Below are positions 12,570 through 22,851 of a stretch of DNA of 33,764 nucleotides, one piece after another. Each line of letters begins with the position of its first letter. Position 1 is the first letter of the stretch. The notes beneath the pieces are model-generated. The model was not told where the DNA came from. It saw only the letters and a list, made by a program, of their open reading frames with translations, and did not search any database. The position numbers were made by a program, and so were the translations under genes. The DNA is from a virus: positions 1 to 33,764 of IMG/VR virus record IMGVR_UViG_3300028114_000053; one strand, 5' to 3'.

Positions 12570-12900
12570 CTATAACGAAGAAGAACGCACTGCCACGTGC
12601 TCTATTTGTGGCCCCACTAAGATCAAGCTACGAGATAAGAACAACCCACTGACTAGTAGGTATCGCTGTCGCACAGTATGGAAGCGTAACTACAACAACA
12701 CTATCTATCCATACGCTAGACATAAAGGCACAGAATGTCAACAGTGTGGGTTTGTACCAGAACACATCTCTCAGTTAGATGTAGACCACATAGACGGTGA
12801 CCGGTGGAATAATGAGCCACACAATCTACAGACCTTGTGTGCTAACTGCCACCGGCTAAAGACTCACCTATCAGGGGACAGTAACTCTGGCATATTTTAG
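12550..12900 (+). CDS. HNH endonuclease, 116 aa
   Basis: A DNA endonuclease of the His-Cys/HNH type. After an N-terminal CSICG ribbon-like element, CQQCG at about 58-62 pairs with CANCH near residue 97 as structural zinc ligands. LDVDHIDGDRWNNEPHNLQT carries the catalytic His and Asn of the HNH core. It could be a free-standing homing endonuclease or a packaging-associated nuclease. It is not next to a visible terminase, so homing or replication use is equally possible. It overlaps the zinc-ribbon gene and ends just before a terminator. Confidence 0.8.
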   Translation: MQHKLSNYNEEERTATCSICGPTKIKLRDKNNPLTSRYRCRTVWKRNYNNTIYPYARHKGTECQQCGFVPEHISQLDVDHIDGDRWNNEPHNLQTLCANCHRLKTHLSGDSNSGIF

Positions 12901-12903
12901 GCA

Positions 12904-12945
12904 TAAAAAAAGAAGCCCACCCCTTTCGGGGTGAGCCTCTTTGTT
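12904..12945. terminator. Bidirectional terminator
   Basis: CACCCC (12919-12924) and GGGGTG (12928-12933) form the inner stem with a TTTC loop. AAAGA..GC and GC..CTCTTT extend the stem with mismatches. AAAAAAA lies upstream and TTTGTTT downstream. It separates the plus-strand HNH gene from the convergent minus-strand holin gene and can serve both. Confidence 0.75.
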
Positions 12946-12961
12946 TGCCTCGCGCTATCGG

Positions 12962-13153
12962 TTACTTAGAACCGCGACCAAACTCTGTAGCATTTGGGTC
13001 AATTGCCTTAAGCAATGGACCTGCAACTGCTGCAACTCCTGCCATAAGCAGGGCCTTTGGATCTGTCACACCTGCAAGGAACAGGGCCAGCACTGATGCC
13101 ACTCCTGCACGCAAGTATGTAACTGCGATTGCTTTCATTGTTTCTGTATTCAT
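12962..13153 (-). CDS. Holin-like protein, 63 aa
   Basis: AGGAGG precedes ATG 13153. The small protein has two hydrophobic segments, about 12-28 (RAGVASVLALFLAGV) and 34-48 (ALLMAGVAAVAGPLL), and a polar end NATEFGRGSK. From memory this resembles r1t-type holins of actinophages (NPxxxxFGRG). It would form membrane lesions that release the endolysin encoded just upstream. As the last gene of the late operon it is followed by the terminator. Confidence 0.7.
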   Translation of the reverse strand: MNTETMKAIAVTYLRAGVASVLALFLAGVTDPKALLMAGVAAVAGPLLKAIDPNATEFGRGSK

Positions 13154-13171
13154 TATTTCCTCCTAGGGGGA

Positions 13172-13675
13172 TTAGGCTTTTGCACCGTGCAATTTACAGC
13201 AGGTACAAACTTCTTCCTTTGGCAACTTCTTAATTGCTGCAGGAATTGTCTTTGCTCTGAGCTGGTTGACAATCTTTGGTTGATTCATCCACCAGAACCA
13301 GGGACTTGTATCGTTACCCATACCATCATTGATAGAGATATGAAGATGCTTGGTGTGCTTGTTACTACCAGTATAAATTCTATTGCCTTGCTTAGCCTTT
13401 TCTTTAGACCAGATCTTTCCCTGGAATATCAGGTACTTAACTCTCTTGTCTTCTTTTAACTTCTCAAAGATATCAACGCAATCAATCCCATTAACAGGAT
13501 CGTGCGTTAGGTCTACTGCATAACCTGTGTTGTGGTCTGAATCAGGATTCTGATTGATGTGAGCTGCCGATGGTAGTAATCCATCTGAGACTTTCTTCCG
13601 AGAAGGCGATATCGCTGTGGCTTGTCGAAGGACAGCAATAGCGGCAGGTGTGGCTTTCTTGACAAGTTTCTTCAT
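13172..13675 (-). CDS. Endolysin, M15-type peptidase, 167 aa
   Basis: Likely cleaves peptide cross-links in peptidoglycan. Residues about 36-56 carry SDHNTGYAVDLTHD and later TKHLHISIND, the H...D...H-x-H zinc ligands of M15/D-Ala-D-Ala peptidases. The C terminus CTCCKLHGAKA is Cys-rich and unusual and may bind metal. There is no signal peptide, so release needs a holin. It overlaps the small membrane gene upstream by 4 bases and precedes the holin by 18 bases. The typical phage enzyme is similar in length. Confidence 0.8.
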   Translation of the reverse strand: MKKLVKKATPAAIAVLRQATAISPSRKKVSDGLLPSAAHINQNPDSDHNTGYAVDLTHDPVNGIDCVDIFEKLKEDKRVKYLIFQGKIWSKEKAKQGNRIYTGSNKHTKHLHISINDGMGNDTSPWFWWMNQPKIVNQLRAKTIPAAIKKLPKEEVCTCCKLHGAKA

Positions 13676-13881
13676 TCATTCTTCCCCTTTTGTAGCATCA
13701 TCTGATAGAGAATTTCAACCTTGGTTTCTAATCTAGCAATAGAATCTTTCACACTTGAGCCACCATTAGGCTTGAGTTCATTAAGGTAATGCTTAACAAG
13801 CCAGCGTACTGCGCCTACAAAGCCACCGATAATTGTGCATACTGCAACAGCTACTGTTGCGTAGTCTTGTGCTGTCATCAT
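13672..13881 (-). CDS. Small membrane protein with coiled tail (lysis cassette)
   Basis: 69 aa. One transmembrane segment at about 8-28 (ATVAVAVCTIIGGFVGAVRW) is followed by a charged helical tail (SIARLETKVEILYQMMLQ) resembling XhlA-like or spanin/holin-helper proteins. It overlaps the tail gene and the endolysin gene by 4 bases each, which fixes it in the lysis module. A second holin or antiholin is possible. Confidence 0.65.
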   Translation of the reverse strand: MMTAQDYATVAVAVCTIIGGFVGAVRWLVKHYLNELKPNGGSSVKDSIARLETKVEILYQMMLQKGKNE

Positions 13882-16085
13882 ACCGTCCTGATTGTGACTA
13901 GTAGCAATCCACCATAACCAGTGAATCGCTTATCTGAAGGGGTAGCGTTTCTAAAGTCCATCTCTTCGATAAGTCCAATGAAAGACTCACCAGTTCTAAA
14001 GTCTTCGACACGAATGGTGTCACCAATGTTTTCAATGTTTTCTAACTGTGACATACGGAAGTAAGCTGAACCTTCATAGCCAACCTCAACACCAAAGTGA
14101 TCTGATTCGTGGTCATAGCAAGATAGTGGATACTGGATAAGTCTCTGACGTGGGATAGCAGGCAGAGCCTTAATCTGGTAACCAGTAAACAATGGTCCCT
14201 TAGTTACATCAGTAGATGAACGAGTCAGTGTGAACTGGAAGCCAAGGTACTCTTGAGATGCTTGAGGATAGTTGATGTTAATCTCTGGTACTAATGATTC
14301 CTGAGCAAAGGTACCAATGCGGTAGTAGTTATCTGCATAGTCAACAGAATCAATGTTAAGACCACCATTGGTTGTATCAATACGAGCCTGAAGTAACTTA
14401 AAGATCTTCAGCTCTAGTGTGTTGTAGCGTACATAACCTGTACGCAAGAAGCCTTCTGCTAACAGGGTAGATTCTGATTCAATGTAGATGGTGCCATCTG
14501 AACCATTGCCAGCGTTGCAGAATGCAAGGCGGTAGGTATCGCCCAGAAAAGCACAGGCTGTTGTGTGATGACCTAATGTATCTGCTGGGTCGTACAAGTC
14601 ATAGGCATAAGGGAACTGAAGGTTACCTAATGGTTGTCCCATATCTACACGAGTTACACCGACCTGACCATCAACACCAGATGCTGCCCAGATGTATCTG
14701 TCACGGAAAGCAAAGTCATAGACTGGCTGAGTTGATTCAAAGATTAAAGCGCCGTAGGTAATAGAACCATCTAACTGACTGGCATCTGCCATACGCATAC
14801 CTTGGCTAGTACCAATAGCCATATTGCCCAGGTAGTAAGAGATCTTAAATACAATTTCACCTACTGGTAGTTCTGCTGCTGTGATAGCAGAAGTCAGCGT
14901 AGGCATAGCACCTGCAGTAGACAGAGTAAACTTATAAATGTTGGACTGGATACCTGAGTAGCCTGAGACATAGATAGCAGCACCACTTGATGTGATGCTA
15001 GTAAATATGTGGTCTGGATCATTGTGTGAATAGACCGCTGTTGGCATAGCAGATGCAGTTGATGAAAACTCATAGACCTTATCGTTGACACACATTACGA
15101 TACGCTCTTTGGTGTACTCCATCACTGCGTTAGTAACAGTAATGCCGTTGTTGCTAAACATCAGCGTAGGTGATACTGAACTATCATCAGATAGCAGTTT
15201 CTTATACACACGAAGGCGTGGCGTACCGCTTGCTAGTACGTTAGTAACCCAGAAGGCAAAGACACCATCATCACAGATTGCGTGTACTGGGTAGTCTGTA
15301 CCTGAGATGTAGTCAATAAAGTGGATAACCTCTGCTACACCTGTACCTGCTGGACTTACCGCAGTAGATGCTACGTTGCTGGCAGTCTTGGCATAGGTAA
15401 AGGTAGTAGTTGTAGGTACAGATGTAATGCGGTACTCACCGTTAAAGGTTGCATCCACACCAGTAATAACAATCTGCATACCAGTAGACAGGCCGTGTGC
15501 TGCGCTGGTAGTCAGCGTTGCTACATTTGTAGTAAGGGCTTTGTTGGTAATAGAGACAGTAATTGCTGGGAAGATCTTATCTACATCGTACTCATCAGAT
15601 AGAAGCACACCGTTGTAGGTATTGCTGTCCTTGTCCCATTGGATAGAACGGGCATACTGCCACGGACGACCATTGGTTTGAATACCACCAGTGACTGTGT
15701 GCTGGCTAGCTACAGAGTTGAGCAGTGTTGCCTGTCCCTTGGTCCAGACGTTGATTCCTTTAGACTCTGTGTACTGGAAGCGTAGTGACTCATCCTGGAT
15801 AGGTTCAAAGAACTTGATACCTTGTCCATAGTGGAATGAGCTTTGGCTACGTACCCACCAACCAGTAAGCGTCTGCTCACCTGGTTCTCTGGACTGGTCA
15901 ATCTGTTGCTTACGATACTGGGCTGTGACGCGACGATAAGGTGCATCATCAGAGTTAAGCAAGAAGAACGGTAGGCCACCGATGGCTACATCGTATGCCT
16001 CACCAGTTGCTGAGTAGGCAGTAGATCCTGCAGGGTTAGACAAAACATACGGTATTCCCTCGGTAATATCGTCGCCGTATGGCAT
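13878..16085 (-). CDS. Large tail protein with inserted beta module, 735 aa
   Basis: A beta-rich virion protein. Residues 260-540 contain repeated short beta-strand and Gly/Asp-turn patterns (VHAICDDGVFAFWVTNVL, IYKFTLSTAG) that suggest a propeller-like fold. Residues about 174-257 hold a module ending AHGLSTGMQIVITGV and TSVPTTTTFTYAK that recurs in the major capsid protein. The C terminus (RLIQYPLSCYDHESDHFGV) is compact. It sits after the fibre genes and before lysis, consistent with a tail tube, hub or nozzle protein. The exact part is not determinable. Confidence 0.65.
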   Translation of the reverse strand: MPYGDDITEGIPYVLSNPAGSTAYSATGEAYDVAIGGLPFFLLNSDDAPYRRVTAQYRKQQIDQSREPGEQTLTGWWVRSQSSFHYGQGIKFFEPIQDESLRFQYTESKGINVWTKGQATLLNSVASQHTVTGGIQTNGRPWQYARSIQWDKDSNTYNGVLLSDEYDVDKIFPAITVSITNKALTTNVATLTTSAAHGLSTGMQIVITGVDATFNGEYRITSVPTTTTFTYAKTASNVASTAVSPAGTGVAEVIHFIDYISGTDYPVHAICDDGVFAFWVTNVLASGTPRLRVYKKLLSDDSSVSPTLMFSNNGITVTNAVMEYTKERIVMCVNDKVYEFSSTASAMPTAVYSHNDPDHIFTSITSSGAAIYVSGYSGIQSNIYKFTLSTAGAMPTLTSAITAAELPVGEIVFKISYYLGNMAIGTSQGMRMADASQLDGSITYGALIFESTQPVYDFAFRDRYIWAASGVDGQVGVTRVDMGQPLGNLQFPYAYDLYDPADTLGHHTTACAFLGDTYRLAFCNAGNGSDGTIYIESESTLLAEGFLRTGYVRYNTLELKIFKLLQARIDTTNGGLNIDSVDYADNYYRIGTFAQESLVPEININYPQASQEYLGFQFTLTRSSTDVTKGPLFTGYQIKALPAIPRQRLIQYPLSCYDHESDHFGVEVGYEGSAYFRMSQLENIENIGDTIRVEDFRTGESFIGLIEEMDFRNATPSDKRFTGYGGLLLVTIRTV

Positions 16086-16113
16086 CTATTCTCCTTCGTT
16101 AGTTTTGTGGCAC

Positions 16114-16143
16114 AAAAAGATGAGCAGTTTACCCACGTGCTCA
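16114..16143 (-). terminator. Possible intrinsic terminator/attenuator
   Basis: On the minus strand TGAGCA and TGCTCA (16143-16138 and 16126-16121) form a 6-bp stem with an 11-base loop, followed by TCTTTTTGTG. It lies between the 45-aa gene and the 735-aa tail gene in a 76-base gap. The stem is short, so it may only attenuate the late transcript. Confidence 0.35.
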
Positions 16144-16161
16144 GGTGGTCAGATCTAGCTG

Positions 16162-16299
16162 TTATTCAGCAGGTGGAGTAGGAATCTCCGTCAAATGTTC
16201 CACCTGTGCTTTTAATGCTGCCTCAATGTAAGGACAAGCGCAATAGGCATCGCCCACTTCCTCGCCTGTAGCAATAGGACAAAACTCGTTGTGTTCCAT
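16162..16299 (-). CDS. Small Cys-containing protein, 45 aa
   Basis: Short gene between fibre and tail genes. The product reads MEHNEFCPIATGEE, then CACPYIEAALKAQVEHL and a Pro-rich end. Cys at 7, 20 and 22 could bind metal. The segment VEHLTEIP resembles VEHLTSPL at the end of the upstream 55-aa protein, suggesting a shared C-terminal motif or a small duplication. Function unknown; the ribosome-binding site is weak. Confidence 0.45.
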   Translation of the reverse strand: MEHNEFCPIATGEEVGDAYCACPYIEAALKAQVEHLTEIPTPPAE

Positions 16300-16318
16300 A
16301 GCCTTATTAAACCATACC

Positions 16319-16486
16319 TTAAGCCGTAGGGTCGGTTAGTGGACTGGTCAAATGTTCCACTGGATTTAGCCAAGCCTGATACTCAGGATTTTCGGCAGTG
16401 CAAGTGACACGCATCAAACCATCATCATCAATGCGACCATAAAGCATCACGCCATAATCTGTCAGACCCAATTCAATGTATGTCAT
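16319..16486 (-). CDS. Hypothetical protein, 55 aa
   Basis: ATG 16486 has GGAG 9 bases upstream and overlaps the fibre stop by 4 bases, so it is preferred to an upstream ATG at 16501. The product begins MTYIELGLTDYGVMLYGRID and has an acidic beta-like N-terminal half, then NPEYQAWLNPVEHLTSPL. Possibly a fibre chaperone or accessory protein because of its location. Family unknown. Confidence 0.5.
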   Translation of the reverse strand: MTYIELGLTDYGVMLYGRIDDDGLMRVTCTAENPEYQAWLNPVEHLTSPLTDPTA

Positions 16487-17721
16487 AGTTCTGCACTCCA
16501 TCCAAGATAAGCCGTTGTGTTGTTATTTGAACCTGCGATTGCACCATTACCAGAAGTCAAACCACTTGCACAAATGAAGTCCACACGACCCATTGTTGGT
16601 GTTGCCACCTGATAAGTAGGAACCGATGAACAAGCGGTACGAGCAGCCGACCCGCCTGAAGCGTGCAGGATGTTGTAATTTGATGCAGTTCCTGACTGTT
16701 CCAATGCTGTTGGTGTTATTCGCATTGTTACTGGGAAAGAAATCATAAAACTTCCTTCAGTTGTGCTTTTGTTGTAACCACTTCCAAAATCTGAATAAGC
16801 CTGTGTTGCTGTTGTGCGGTAGTAGTAACGCTGACAAGCGGCTAATTCCCCTTGGATTGTTCCAGTTGCAGTTTGGAAAGCGGTAGCGACTGAACCTGCC
16901 TCAATTTGAATTGCAGTTAATTGAAAAGTATTTCCAACGGTTGCCATCCAGTTTGTTTGTGCTGAGGTTGTCACATCATTTGTTGCAGTCCAAGTATTAG
17001 TTGTAGCGGTTTGAAAATCAGTTCCCGCCGATAGACACCATTCAATTCTTGCAGCGCCTGTGTTGTCTTGCGGCCAAGTTCCCGAAGTATCACCATCAAA
17101 AGTAACTGTTTTCTTTTCCCAGGTGTTAGCAGCCAAAATTGTATAGGTTGAAACATTAGAACGATTGGCTACCATATTACGAATATCTACACCAAAAGTT
17201 CCAGTAATAGATGACTTAACCCAAAATGAAATAGTTACTTTTTGAGCAGACGCAGTGCCAAATTGGAAAGATGCAAAATTAAATCCTTCTATAATTTGAC
17301 CTAAAATGAACTGGTCACCTGCTGCAATGGAAGTATCTGCAGTTGTAACAACAGCCTTTAATGAATACTGTCCTGCATTAGCCGCTGCTGGAGCATCTAC
17401 TGTTTGCTCAACAGTAAAAACACCAACACCGCCTGATAACTGTCCATAGGTTCTATCAACACTAAAGAATCTTGCACCAGCACTAAGTGCTACTGGTGTT
17501 CCGCCTCTTTGAGCAATTGCCATATCTGCGTTAATTAATTTATTTTTACCTGCTGCAAAATTGCCTTGATAGCGCAAGCCTGTTGATGTGGAACTATCGG
17601 CTACGATTGTCTCGCCGTTGTTGCCGACAGCCAATCTTGCTGGTGCCGTAGAGTAGGTGAACAAGTCACCCTTTGCTGTTAACGGCGAGTTAGCCGTTGT
17701 AGGTACTCGACCTGTAGCCAT
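16483..17721 (-). CDS. Tail fibre / receptor-binding protein, 412 aa
   Basis: The N terminus (MATGRVPTTAN...KGDLFTYSTAPARLAVG) is a probable virion-attachment motif shared with the 208-aa protein upstream. Residues about 80-285 form a carbohydrate-binding-module-like beta sandwich with IEGFNFASFQFGTASAQKV and TISFWVKSSITGTFGVD. Residues about 300-412 are a Gly/Ser/Thr-rich tip. This is a common architecture of aquatic phage fibres and implies host-surface binding. The final WSAEL is typical of a trimer-end terminus. No chaperone or lysin motif is seen. Confidence 0.65.
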   Translation of the reverse strand: MATGRVPTTANSPLTAKGDLFTYSTAPARLAVGNNGETIVADSSTSTGLRYQGNFAAGKNKLINADMAIAQRGGTPVALSAGARFFSVDRTYGQLSGGVGVFTVEQTVDAPAAANAGQYSLKAVVTTADTSIAAGDQFILGQIIEGFNFASFQFGTASAQKVTISFWVKSSITGTFGVDIRNMVANRSNVSTYTILAANTWEKKTVTFDGDTSGTWPQDNTGAARIEWCLSAGTDFQTATTNTWTATNDVTTSAQTNWMATVGNTFQLTAIQIEAGSVATAFQTATGTIQGELAACQRYYYRTTATQAYSDFGSGYNKSTTEGSFMISFPVTMRITPTALEQSGTASNYNILHASGGSAARTACSSVPTYQVATPTMGRVDFICASGLTSGNGAIAGSNNNTTAYLGWSAEL

Positions 17722-17972
17722 TAGTTTCCTCCCAGTAGTGTCTTAAACTCATCGGCAGTAATGCCAAGTTTGGCTAGTAGGGCTGCCTTATCTGCCTCGG
17801 CTTTTGTAGCAGCAGCAAGGACATCGGAATCATAAGAATCAAATGCTTTTTGAAAGGCAGATTTGGTTATTGGCTTGGCTTCAATAAACACAATGTCCTC
17901 GTAAGAATCTCCATAAACCGCAAAGCCACCGTCTGGTAGCAAAGATTGCAAGACTTTAACAATTTTATTCAT
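17721..17972 (-). CDS. Small tail-associated protein, 83 aa
   Basis: Shares one base with the next gene start and with the previous stop. An N-terminal alpha/beta part (LPDGGFAVYGDSYEDIVFIE) is followed by an Ala/Lys helix that ends LLAKLGITADEFKTLLGG. From memory this C-terminal helix is common in phage fibre-region proteins such as XkdW-like and fibre-assembly proteins. Its place between two fibre genes supports a fibre or adaptor role. Confidence 0.55.
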   Translation of the reverse strand: MNKIVKVLQSLLPDGGFAVYGDSYEDIVFIEAKPITKSAFQKAFDSYDSDVLAAATKAEADKAALLAKLGITADEFKTLLGGN

Positions 17973-18598
17973 TATGCACCTATTTCAATGAGTGTGATTG
18001 TAGATTTTGAAGAGTTGTATTGTGCAGTAATTATACGAGTATTTAATGTCGATGAAACTGCAGCTTGTGTCTTGTAAGTTGTTGCAGCAGTTGTTGCTGG
18101 TGAATCTAAGTAAACCATTGAAATGTTTTGCCCTAGTTGTAAATCACTTTGGCCGCTGACTTGGATCGTGAAATACAAAGAATCCTTGTTTGCAGATTGC
18201 ACAAAAACAGCTGTTGAATTTCTTACGATTTGCGCTGATCCACCTACGCTTGAGCCTGAGCCGTAGCCAATGTAGGCAGGTTGTGAAACAATTACCAAAA
18301 CTTTGCTATTGCTTGCTGTTGGAGTAATTGACGCACTCAATCCCGTGTCAGTAAATGTAGTGCTTGCGATTACCGTAGTTGTGCTGTATTCGGCTTGCAC
18401 GACTTGTTTGACTTTACCACCACCTGCAGGCGTAGCCCAACTTGGAATACCACCAGCCACAGTCAGCACTTGGTCAGTAGAGCCAATACCAAGACGAGCA
18501 GGATTGGAAGCAGAACTAGCATACATAATGTCGCCAGTAGTGCTTAGTAGCGTGGGTTGAATACCACCTTCAATTACAGGTATGCGTCCAACTGTCAT
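17972..18598 (-). CDS. Fibre-like tail protein, 208 aa
   Basis: The start MTVGRIPVIEGG and the segment TTGDIMYASSASNPARLGIG match the N-terminal pattern of the 412-aa fibre. A beta-rich C-terminal domain of about 140 residues follows (VVQAEYSTTTVIASTTFTDT, LVIVSQPAYIGYG). It looks like a shorter fibre or a stalk collar component. It may share the same attachment site on the virion as its downstream paralogue. No catalytic motif. Confidence 0.55.
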   Translation of the reverse strand: MTVGRIPVIEGGIQPTLLSTTGDIMYASSASNPARLGIGSTDQVLTVAGGIPSWATPAGGGKVKQVVQAEYSTTTVIASTTFTDTGLSASITPTASNSKVLVIVSQPAYIGYGSGSSVGGSAQIVRNSTAVFVQSANKDSLYFTIQVSGQSDLQLGQNISMVYLDSPATTAATTYKTQAAVSSTLNTRIITAQYNSSKSTITLIEIGA

Positions 18599-18928
18599 TT
18601 ATGATAACTCGCTTCCGAATGCGTTGAATGAGAATGTTGCTGCTGATGCATAGACAGTAATCACATCTGTTGCTCCCAGAGTCACACCTAGAGTCAGGGT
18701 GTCTGTAGCGTTACCAGGTAGTGATACATCATAGGCTAGGTACTGCGCTGCAGCCAATGCCGCTCCTGCCACACGAACCGCGATGCGGTATGTGCCAGCA
18801 GTTGCTGTTTGATTGGTTACTGTCAGTGTAGATACGATTGCCTGAGTTGCAGCAGGCACTGTGTAGAGTGTTGTTGCTGTTGTGGCTGCTGGGTTCGATT
18901 GACCAAGCACCTTGTAATTTGTTGCCAT
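18599..18928 (-). CDS. Beta-sandwich virion protein, 109 aa
   Basis: Ala/Thr/Val-rich and predicted all-beta (TTLYTVPAATQAIVSTLTVT, RIAVRVAGAALAAAQYLAYD). This composition is typical of phage tail-fibre decorations or head-decoration proteins. It begins one base after the 208-aa fibre gene in transcription order. No Cys or membrane segment. Precise virion part unknown. Confidence 0.5.
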   Translation of the reverse strand: MATNYKVLGQSNPAATTATTLYTVPAATQAIVSTLTVTNQTATAGTYRIAVRVAGAALAAAQYLAYDVSLPGNATDTLTLGVTLGATDVITVYASAATFSFNAFGSELS

Positions 18929-18963
18929 TTATCTGTTTTCCTTTACTGTAGTGTTTTGGTTTC

Positions 18964-19341
18964 TTACCCACCCATAAGAAGTAGGCTGCTAACAGTTCCA
19001 CCTGAACCGCTATCTAGGCCTGCTTCAAAGGCGTTGAGATCTGCTGAGTTGAGTACGTGCTTAACTGATGCCCCTGCTGTGTGAGCTATAGCTGAGGTAC
19101 CAGATACACCTCTAACGATTGTGAAGGTATCGCCAGAGACTGCTGTGATATAAATGATTTCTTCGTTTTGGGTATCAACATCTAGTGCTATACCAAAGGT
19201 ATCTATGTTGCCTGGAGCAAGGGTTACACCACCCATAAGGGCAGATCCTGTACCAGTTGCAACAGTCATACTCGTTGCACTGTTTGAGATAGTTGATGCA
19301 AGTGTTGTCTCAACAGATATGCTGGAGAATTTGCGTGTCAT
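18964..19341 (-). CDS. Virion structural protein, 125 aa
   Basis: Thr/Ser/Gly-rich beta protein with strands such as STISNSATSMTVATGTGS and EIIYITAVSGDTFTIVRG, ending SGGTVSSLLLMGG. From memory, the EIIYIT...TFTIVRGVSGT pattern occurs in phage tail and fibre proteins. It lies between the tail adaptor-like gene and the 109-aa gene. Probably a tail or fibre stalk component. Confidence 0.5.
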   Translation of the reverse strand: MTRKFSSISVETTLASTISNSATSMTVATGTGSALMGGVTLAPGNIDTFGIALDVDTQNEEIIYITAVSGDTFTIVRGVSGTSAIAHTAGASVKHVLNSADLNAFEAGLDSGSGGTVSSLLLMGG

Positions 19342-19350
19342 TTATTTTCC

Positions 19351-20253
19351 TTAACGGGTATAGTGGATTCTTATCGGATACTTATCTGCCAACTTCAACG
19401 CTTCTTCATTAAGTCTCTGTTGGTAAAGAGCAAAGATGTAACGAGATGCTGCAGCACCTGCCGATGATGGCAACTTGGAATCGTTTAGATCGGCCTCAGC
19501 ACTAGAGAGATTGATTCGTCCAGCGTCAAGGTAAGACAGTAACTTGTATGATGCTCCGAGTACGACAACATCCTTACAAGAATCAGGTAGACCAGATACG
19601 TCAGCAAAATCATCTGTGTTGGCATCAAGGGTGTTTGGCGTGGCTGTGTACCAAACCTGAATAGTACGACCAGGTTGTACGTTCTCATAGATGTTAAGTG
19701 TATTGTTTGTGTTAAAGGTAGCAGCATTAGCCATACCATCTAAGCGCCAGCGATTTACTGGTAGCCATTCCTGGCTAGAACCTGTTGTCTGCCAAGAGAT
19801 AAATAGGACACCTTCAACATCATCTGGTAGTGGGTATGTAACTTGAGATGCGTTAAAGGTAAATGTGTAAGAGTTAATAATCCAGAGTTTAGGATAGAAA
19901 CTGTTGATCGTATCGTTGATAGCCTTCTTGATAGAGTTACGTGGGAAGGTTGGAGATAGAGTTACTGGTGCATACTGTGCGTGAGGCGATGCTGTAGTTC
20001 CCTGATATCCACGACCAAAGCCTGGAATAACGTTTAACTGATTGTTAGCCTTATCAAAGGAATCAATCCAGATAAGTTCATCATCAATTTCGATAATACC
20101 TTTGGCAAGGTTAGATGCAGAGCCAACGGTAATCTCTGTGCTAGTAGTGGTTAGTCCACTAGGGTTAGCAACAAATGTAATGCGGTCTTGACGCAACGCA
20201 TAACCTTGTAGGTTAGCCTTTACTTCATCAACCAGTTCGTTCAGTGTTGGCAT
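19351..20253 (-). CDS. Tail tube/adaptor-like protein, 300 aa
   Basis: The N terminus is helical (TLNELVDEVKANLQGYALRQ), followed by a beta module with EITVGSASNLAKGIIEID and DELIWIDSF, then NSIKKAINDTINSFYPKLWI. The C-terminal half is helical (LSSAEADLNDSKLPSSAGAA) and ends KYPIRIHYTR. The mixed layout after the capsid genes is like head-tail adaptors or tail-tube proteins of short-tailed phages. Identification is by context and is not firm. It shares its start with the end of the glycosyltransferase gene. Confidence 0.5.
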   Translation of the reverse strand: MPTLNELVDEVKANLQGYALRQDRITFVANPSGLTTTSTEITVGSASNLAKGIIEIDDELIWIDSFDKANNQLNVIPGFGRGYQGTTASPHAQYAPVTLSPTFPRNSIKKAINDTINSFYPKLWIINSYTFTFNASQVTYPLPDDVEGVLFISWQTTGSSQEWLPVNRWRLDGMANAATFNTNNTLNIYENVQPGRTIQVWYTATPNTLDANTDDFADVSGLPDSCKDVVVLGASYKLLSYLDAGRINLSSAEADLNDSKLPSSAGAAASRYIFALYQQRLNEEALKLADKYPIRIHYTR

Positions 20254-21314
20254 TATTTCCTCTCATACCAGCCATCTCCCCATAGAGTTAGCAGTCGTGC
20301 AAAGTACTGTTCATATTGTGGTGCTATAGCATCTAGTGAATACAGACCTACTGCCCTTTTATGTATTGCTACTGGGTCTAAACTCTTAACCCACTCTGTT
20401 GCTACTGCAAACTCCATTGCATTTCTGCAACGATACCCAGTAACACCCTGTGGATTAGTTTCTGTAAATGCTCCCCAGTCTGTGGTAATCGTTGGAGTAC
20501 CGCAGGCTTGTGCTTCGATAACAACGTTACCGAAAGGTTCTATGTATAGCGTTGGTGCAAATAAGGCGATAGCACCGCCCATTAACTTTGCTCGCTCTTT
20601 GGGACCAACTGGTCCTACCCATTCGCCATACTCAATCTTTGGGTCTTTACCAGGTCCTGCCATAATCAACTTCAAGCCCATCTCTTTACAGACGTGCTGA
20701 GCAATTCCAATACCTTTGCGATCTACCATACGTCCTACGTAGAGGTAGTAATCTTCTTTCTTTTCTTGCAATGGAAACATCTCAGGTTCTAAGTATCCTG
20801 GGATTACCGCATCATAGAAGTTACCATCTACTAGCGTTGGGTTCTTAAACATTGCATAGATACTGTGCATCCAAGCGTAAGATTCAAACACCTTAAACTT
20901 ACTAAATACTCCACCATAACCCACACCAAACTCTACGCTAATGTGGTTTGGGTAAGCCTTAGCAATAGGTTCTTGACTTGCTCCACCGATAAGACAGATA
21001 AAGTCTTTCTTCTCTAGGCGCTTGCCTAGTTCTTCGATAGCCTTACCATTAAAGATCTGCCAGTGAGGTAATGAGTTATTAAACTCAGCCTCTGTAAAGT
21101 GCTTACCAGCTAGAGCTTGCACTTGCTGTTCTTTAGTGATGCAGGTAATCAACTCATCACACGGTGCTTCGTTATCCTCGCTAGCATACAGATAGACCGT
21201 ATGCCCAAGGTTTTTCATCATTATACAAAAGCGTCTAACCTTTTCGGTATAGGCGCAGTTGACGTAATCTTTAGTTGTCTGTGTATGTGGCAGGCTAATA
21301 ACGTGGAATCTCAT
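20253..21314 (-). CDS. Glycosyltransferase (GT4-like), 353 aa
   Basis: A GT-B enzyme transferring a sugar from an activated nucleotide donor. The C-terminal half carries [26 protein letters not shown] and [18 protein letters not shown], the last with the E-x7-E motif of family GT4. The N-terminal half is a Rossmann-like acceptor domain. At 353 aa it is a normal length. It sits in the late structural operon 9 bases after the collagen-like gene. This suggests glycosylation of a virion protein rather than host-wall metabolism, but the acceptor is not known. Confidence 0.8.
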   Translation of the reverse strand: MRFHVISLPHTQTTKDYVNCAYTEKVRRFCIMMKNLGHTVYLYASEDNEAPCDELITCITKEQQVQALAGKHFTEAEFNNSLPHWQIFNGKAIEELGKRLEKKDFICLIGGASQEPIAKAYPNHISVEFGVGYGGVFSKFKVFESYAWMHSIYAMFKNPTLVDGNFYDAVIPGYLEPEMFPLQEKKEDYYLYVGRMVDRKGIGIAQHVCKEMGLKLIMAGPGKDPKIEYGEWVGPVGPKERAKLMGGAIALFAPTLYIEPFGNVVIEAQACGTPTITTDWGAFTETNPQGVTGYRCRNAMEFAVATEWVKSLDPVAIHKRAVGLYSLDAIAPQYEQYFARLLTLWGDGWYERK

Positions 21315-21323
21315 AGAAGGATT

Positions 21324-22557
<1,234 letters not shown>

Positions 22558-22561
<4 letters not shown>

Positions 22562-22842
22562 GATGACACCGCTCTGAGAGCTTGCGCTGCAGGTAGTTGA
22601 AAAGTACCAGCGATGAGGTTACATACACCATTGTAATCAAGACGATTAGTAGTAGACGTACCCGCAATCGCATTTAGAACTCCCACTGTGTCAGTTAAAT
22701 TTGTAGATACTGAGCGCTGTGCTGCCCATTGACGAGCAGCAAGGGCTTCGCCAACCATCGCTCCTGGTGCTCGATAGGTGCCACCGTTAGCCAAACGATT
22801 AAGTTCATCTAATAACGTTGTGCCGTATTCTCCTAGTGCCAC
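22558..22842 (-). CDS. Small virion-region protein, 94 aa
   Basis: Begins with GTG after GAGG. The product is helical and Ala-rich (TLLDELNRLANGGTYRAPG, ALAARQWAAQRSVSTNLTDT) and ends LPAAQALRAVSS. It is encoded between basic microproteins and the fibre cluster. From memory, short Ala-rich proteins of this pattern occur upstream of phage fibre genes. Its function in the virion is not known. Confidence 0.55.
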
Positions 22843-22851
22843 CTATTTACC

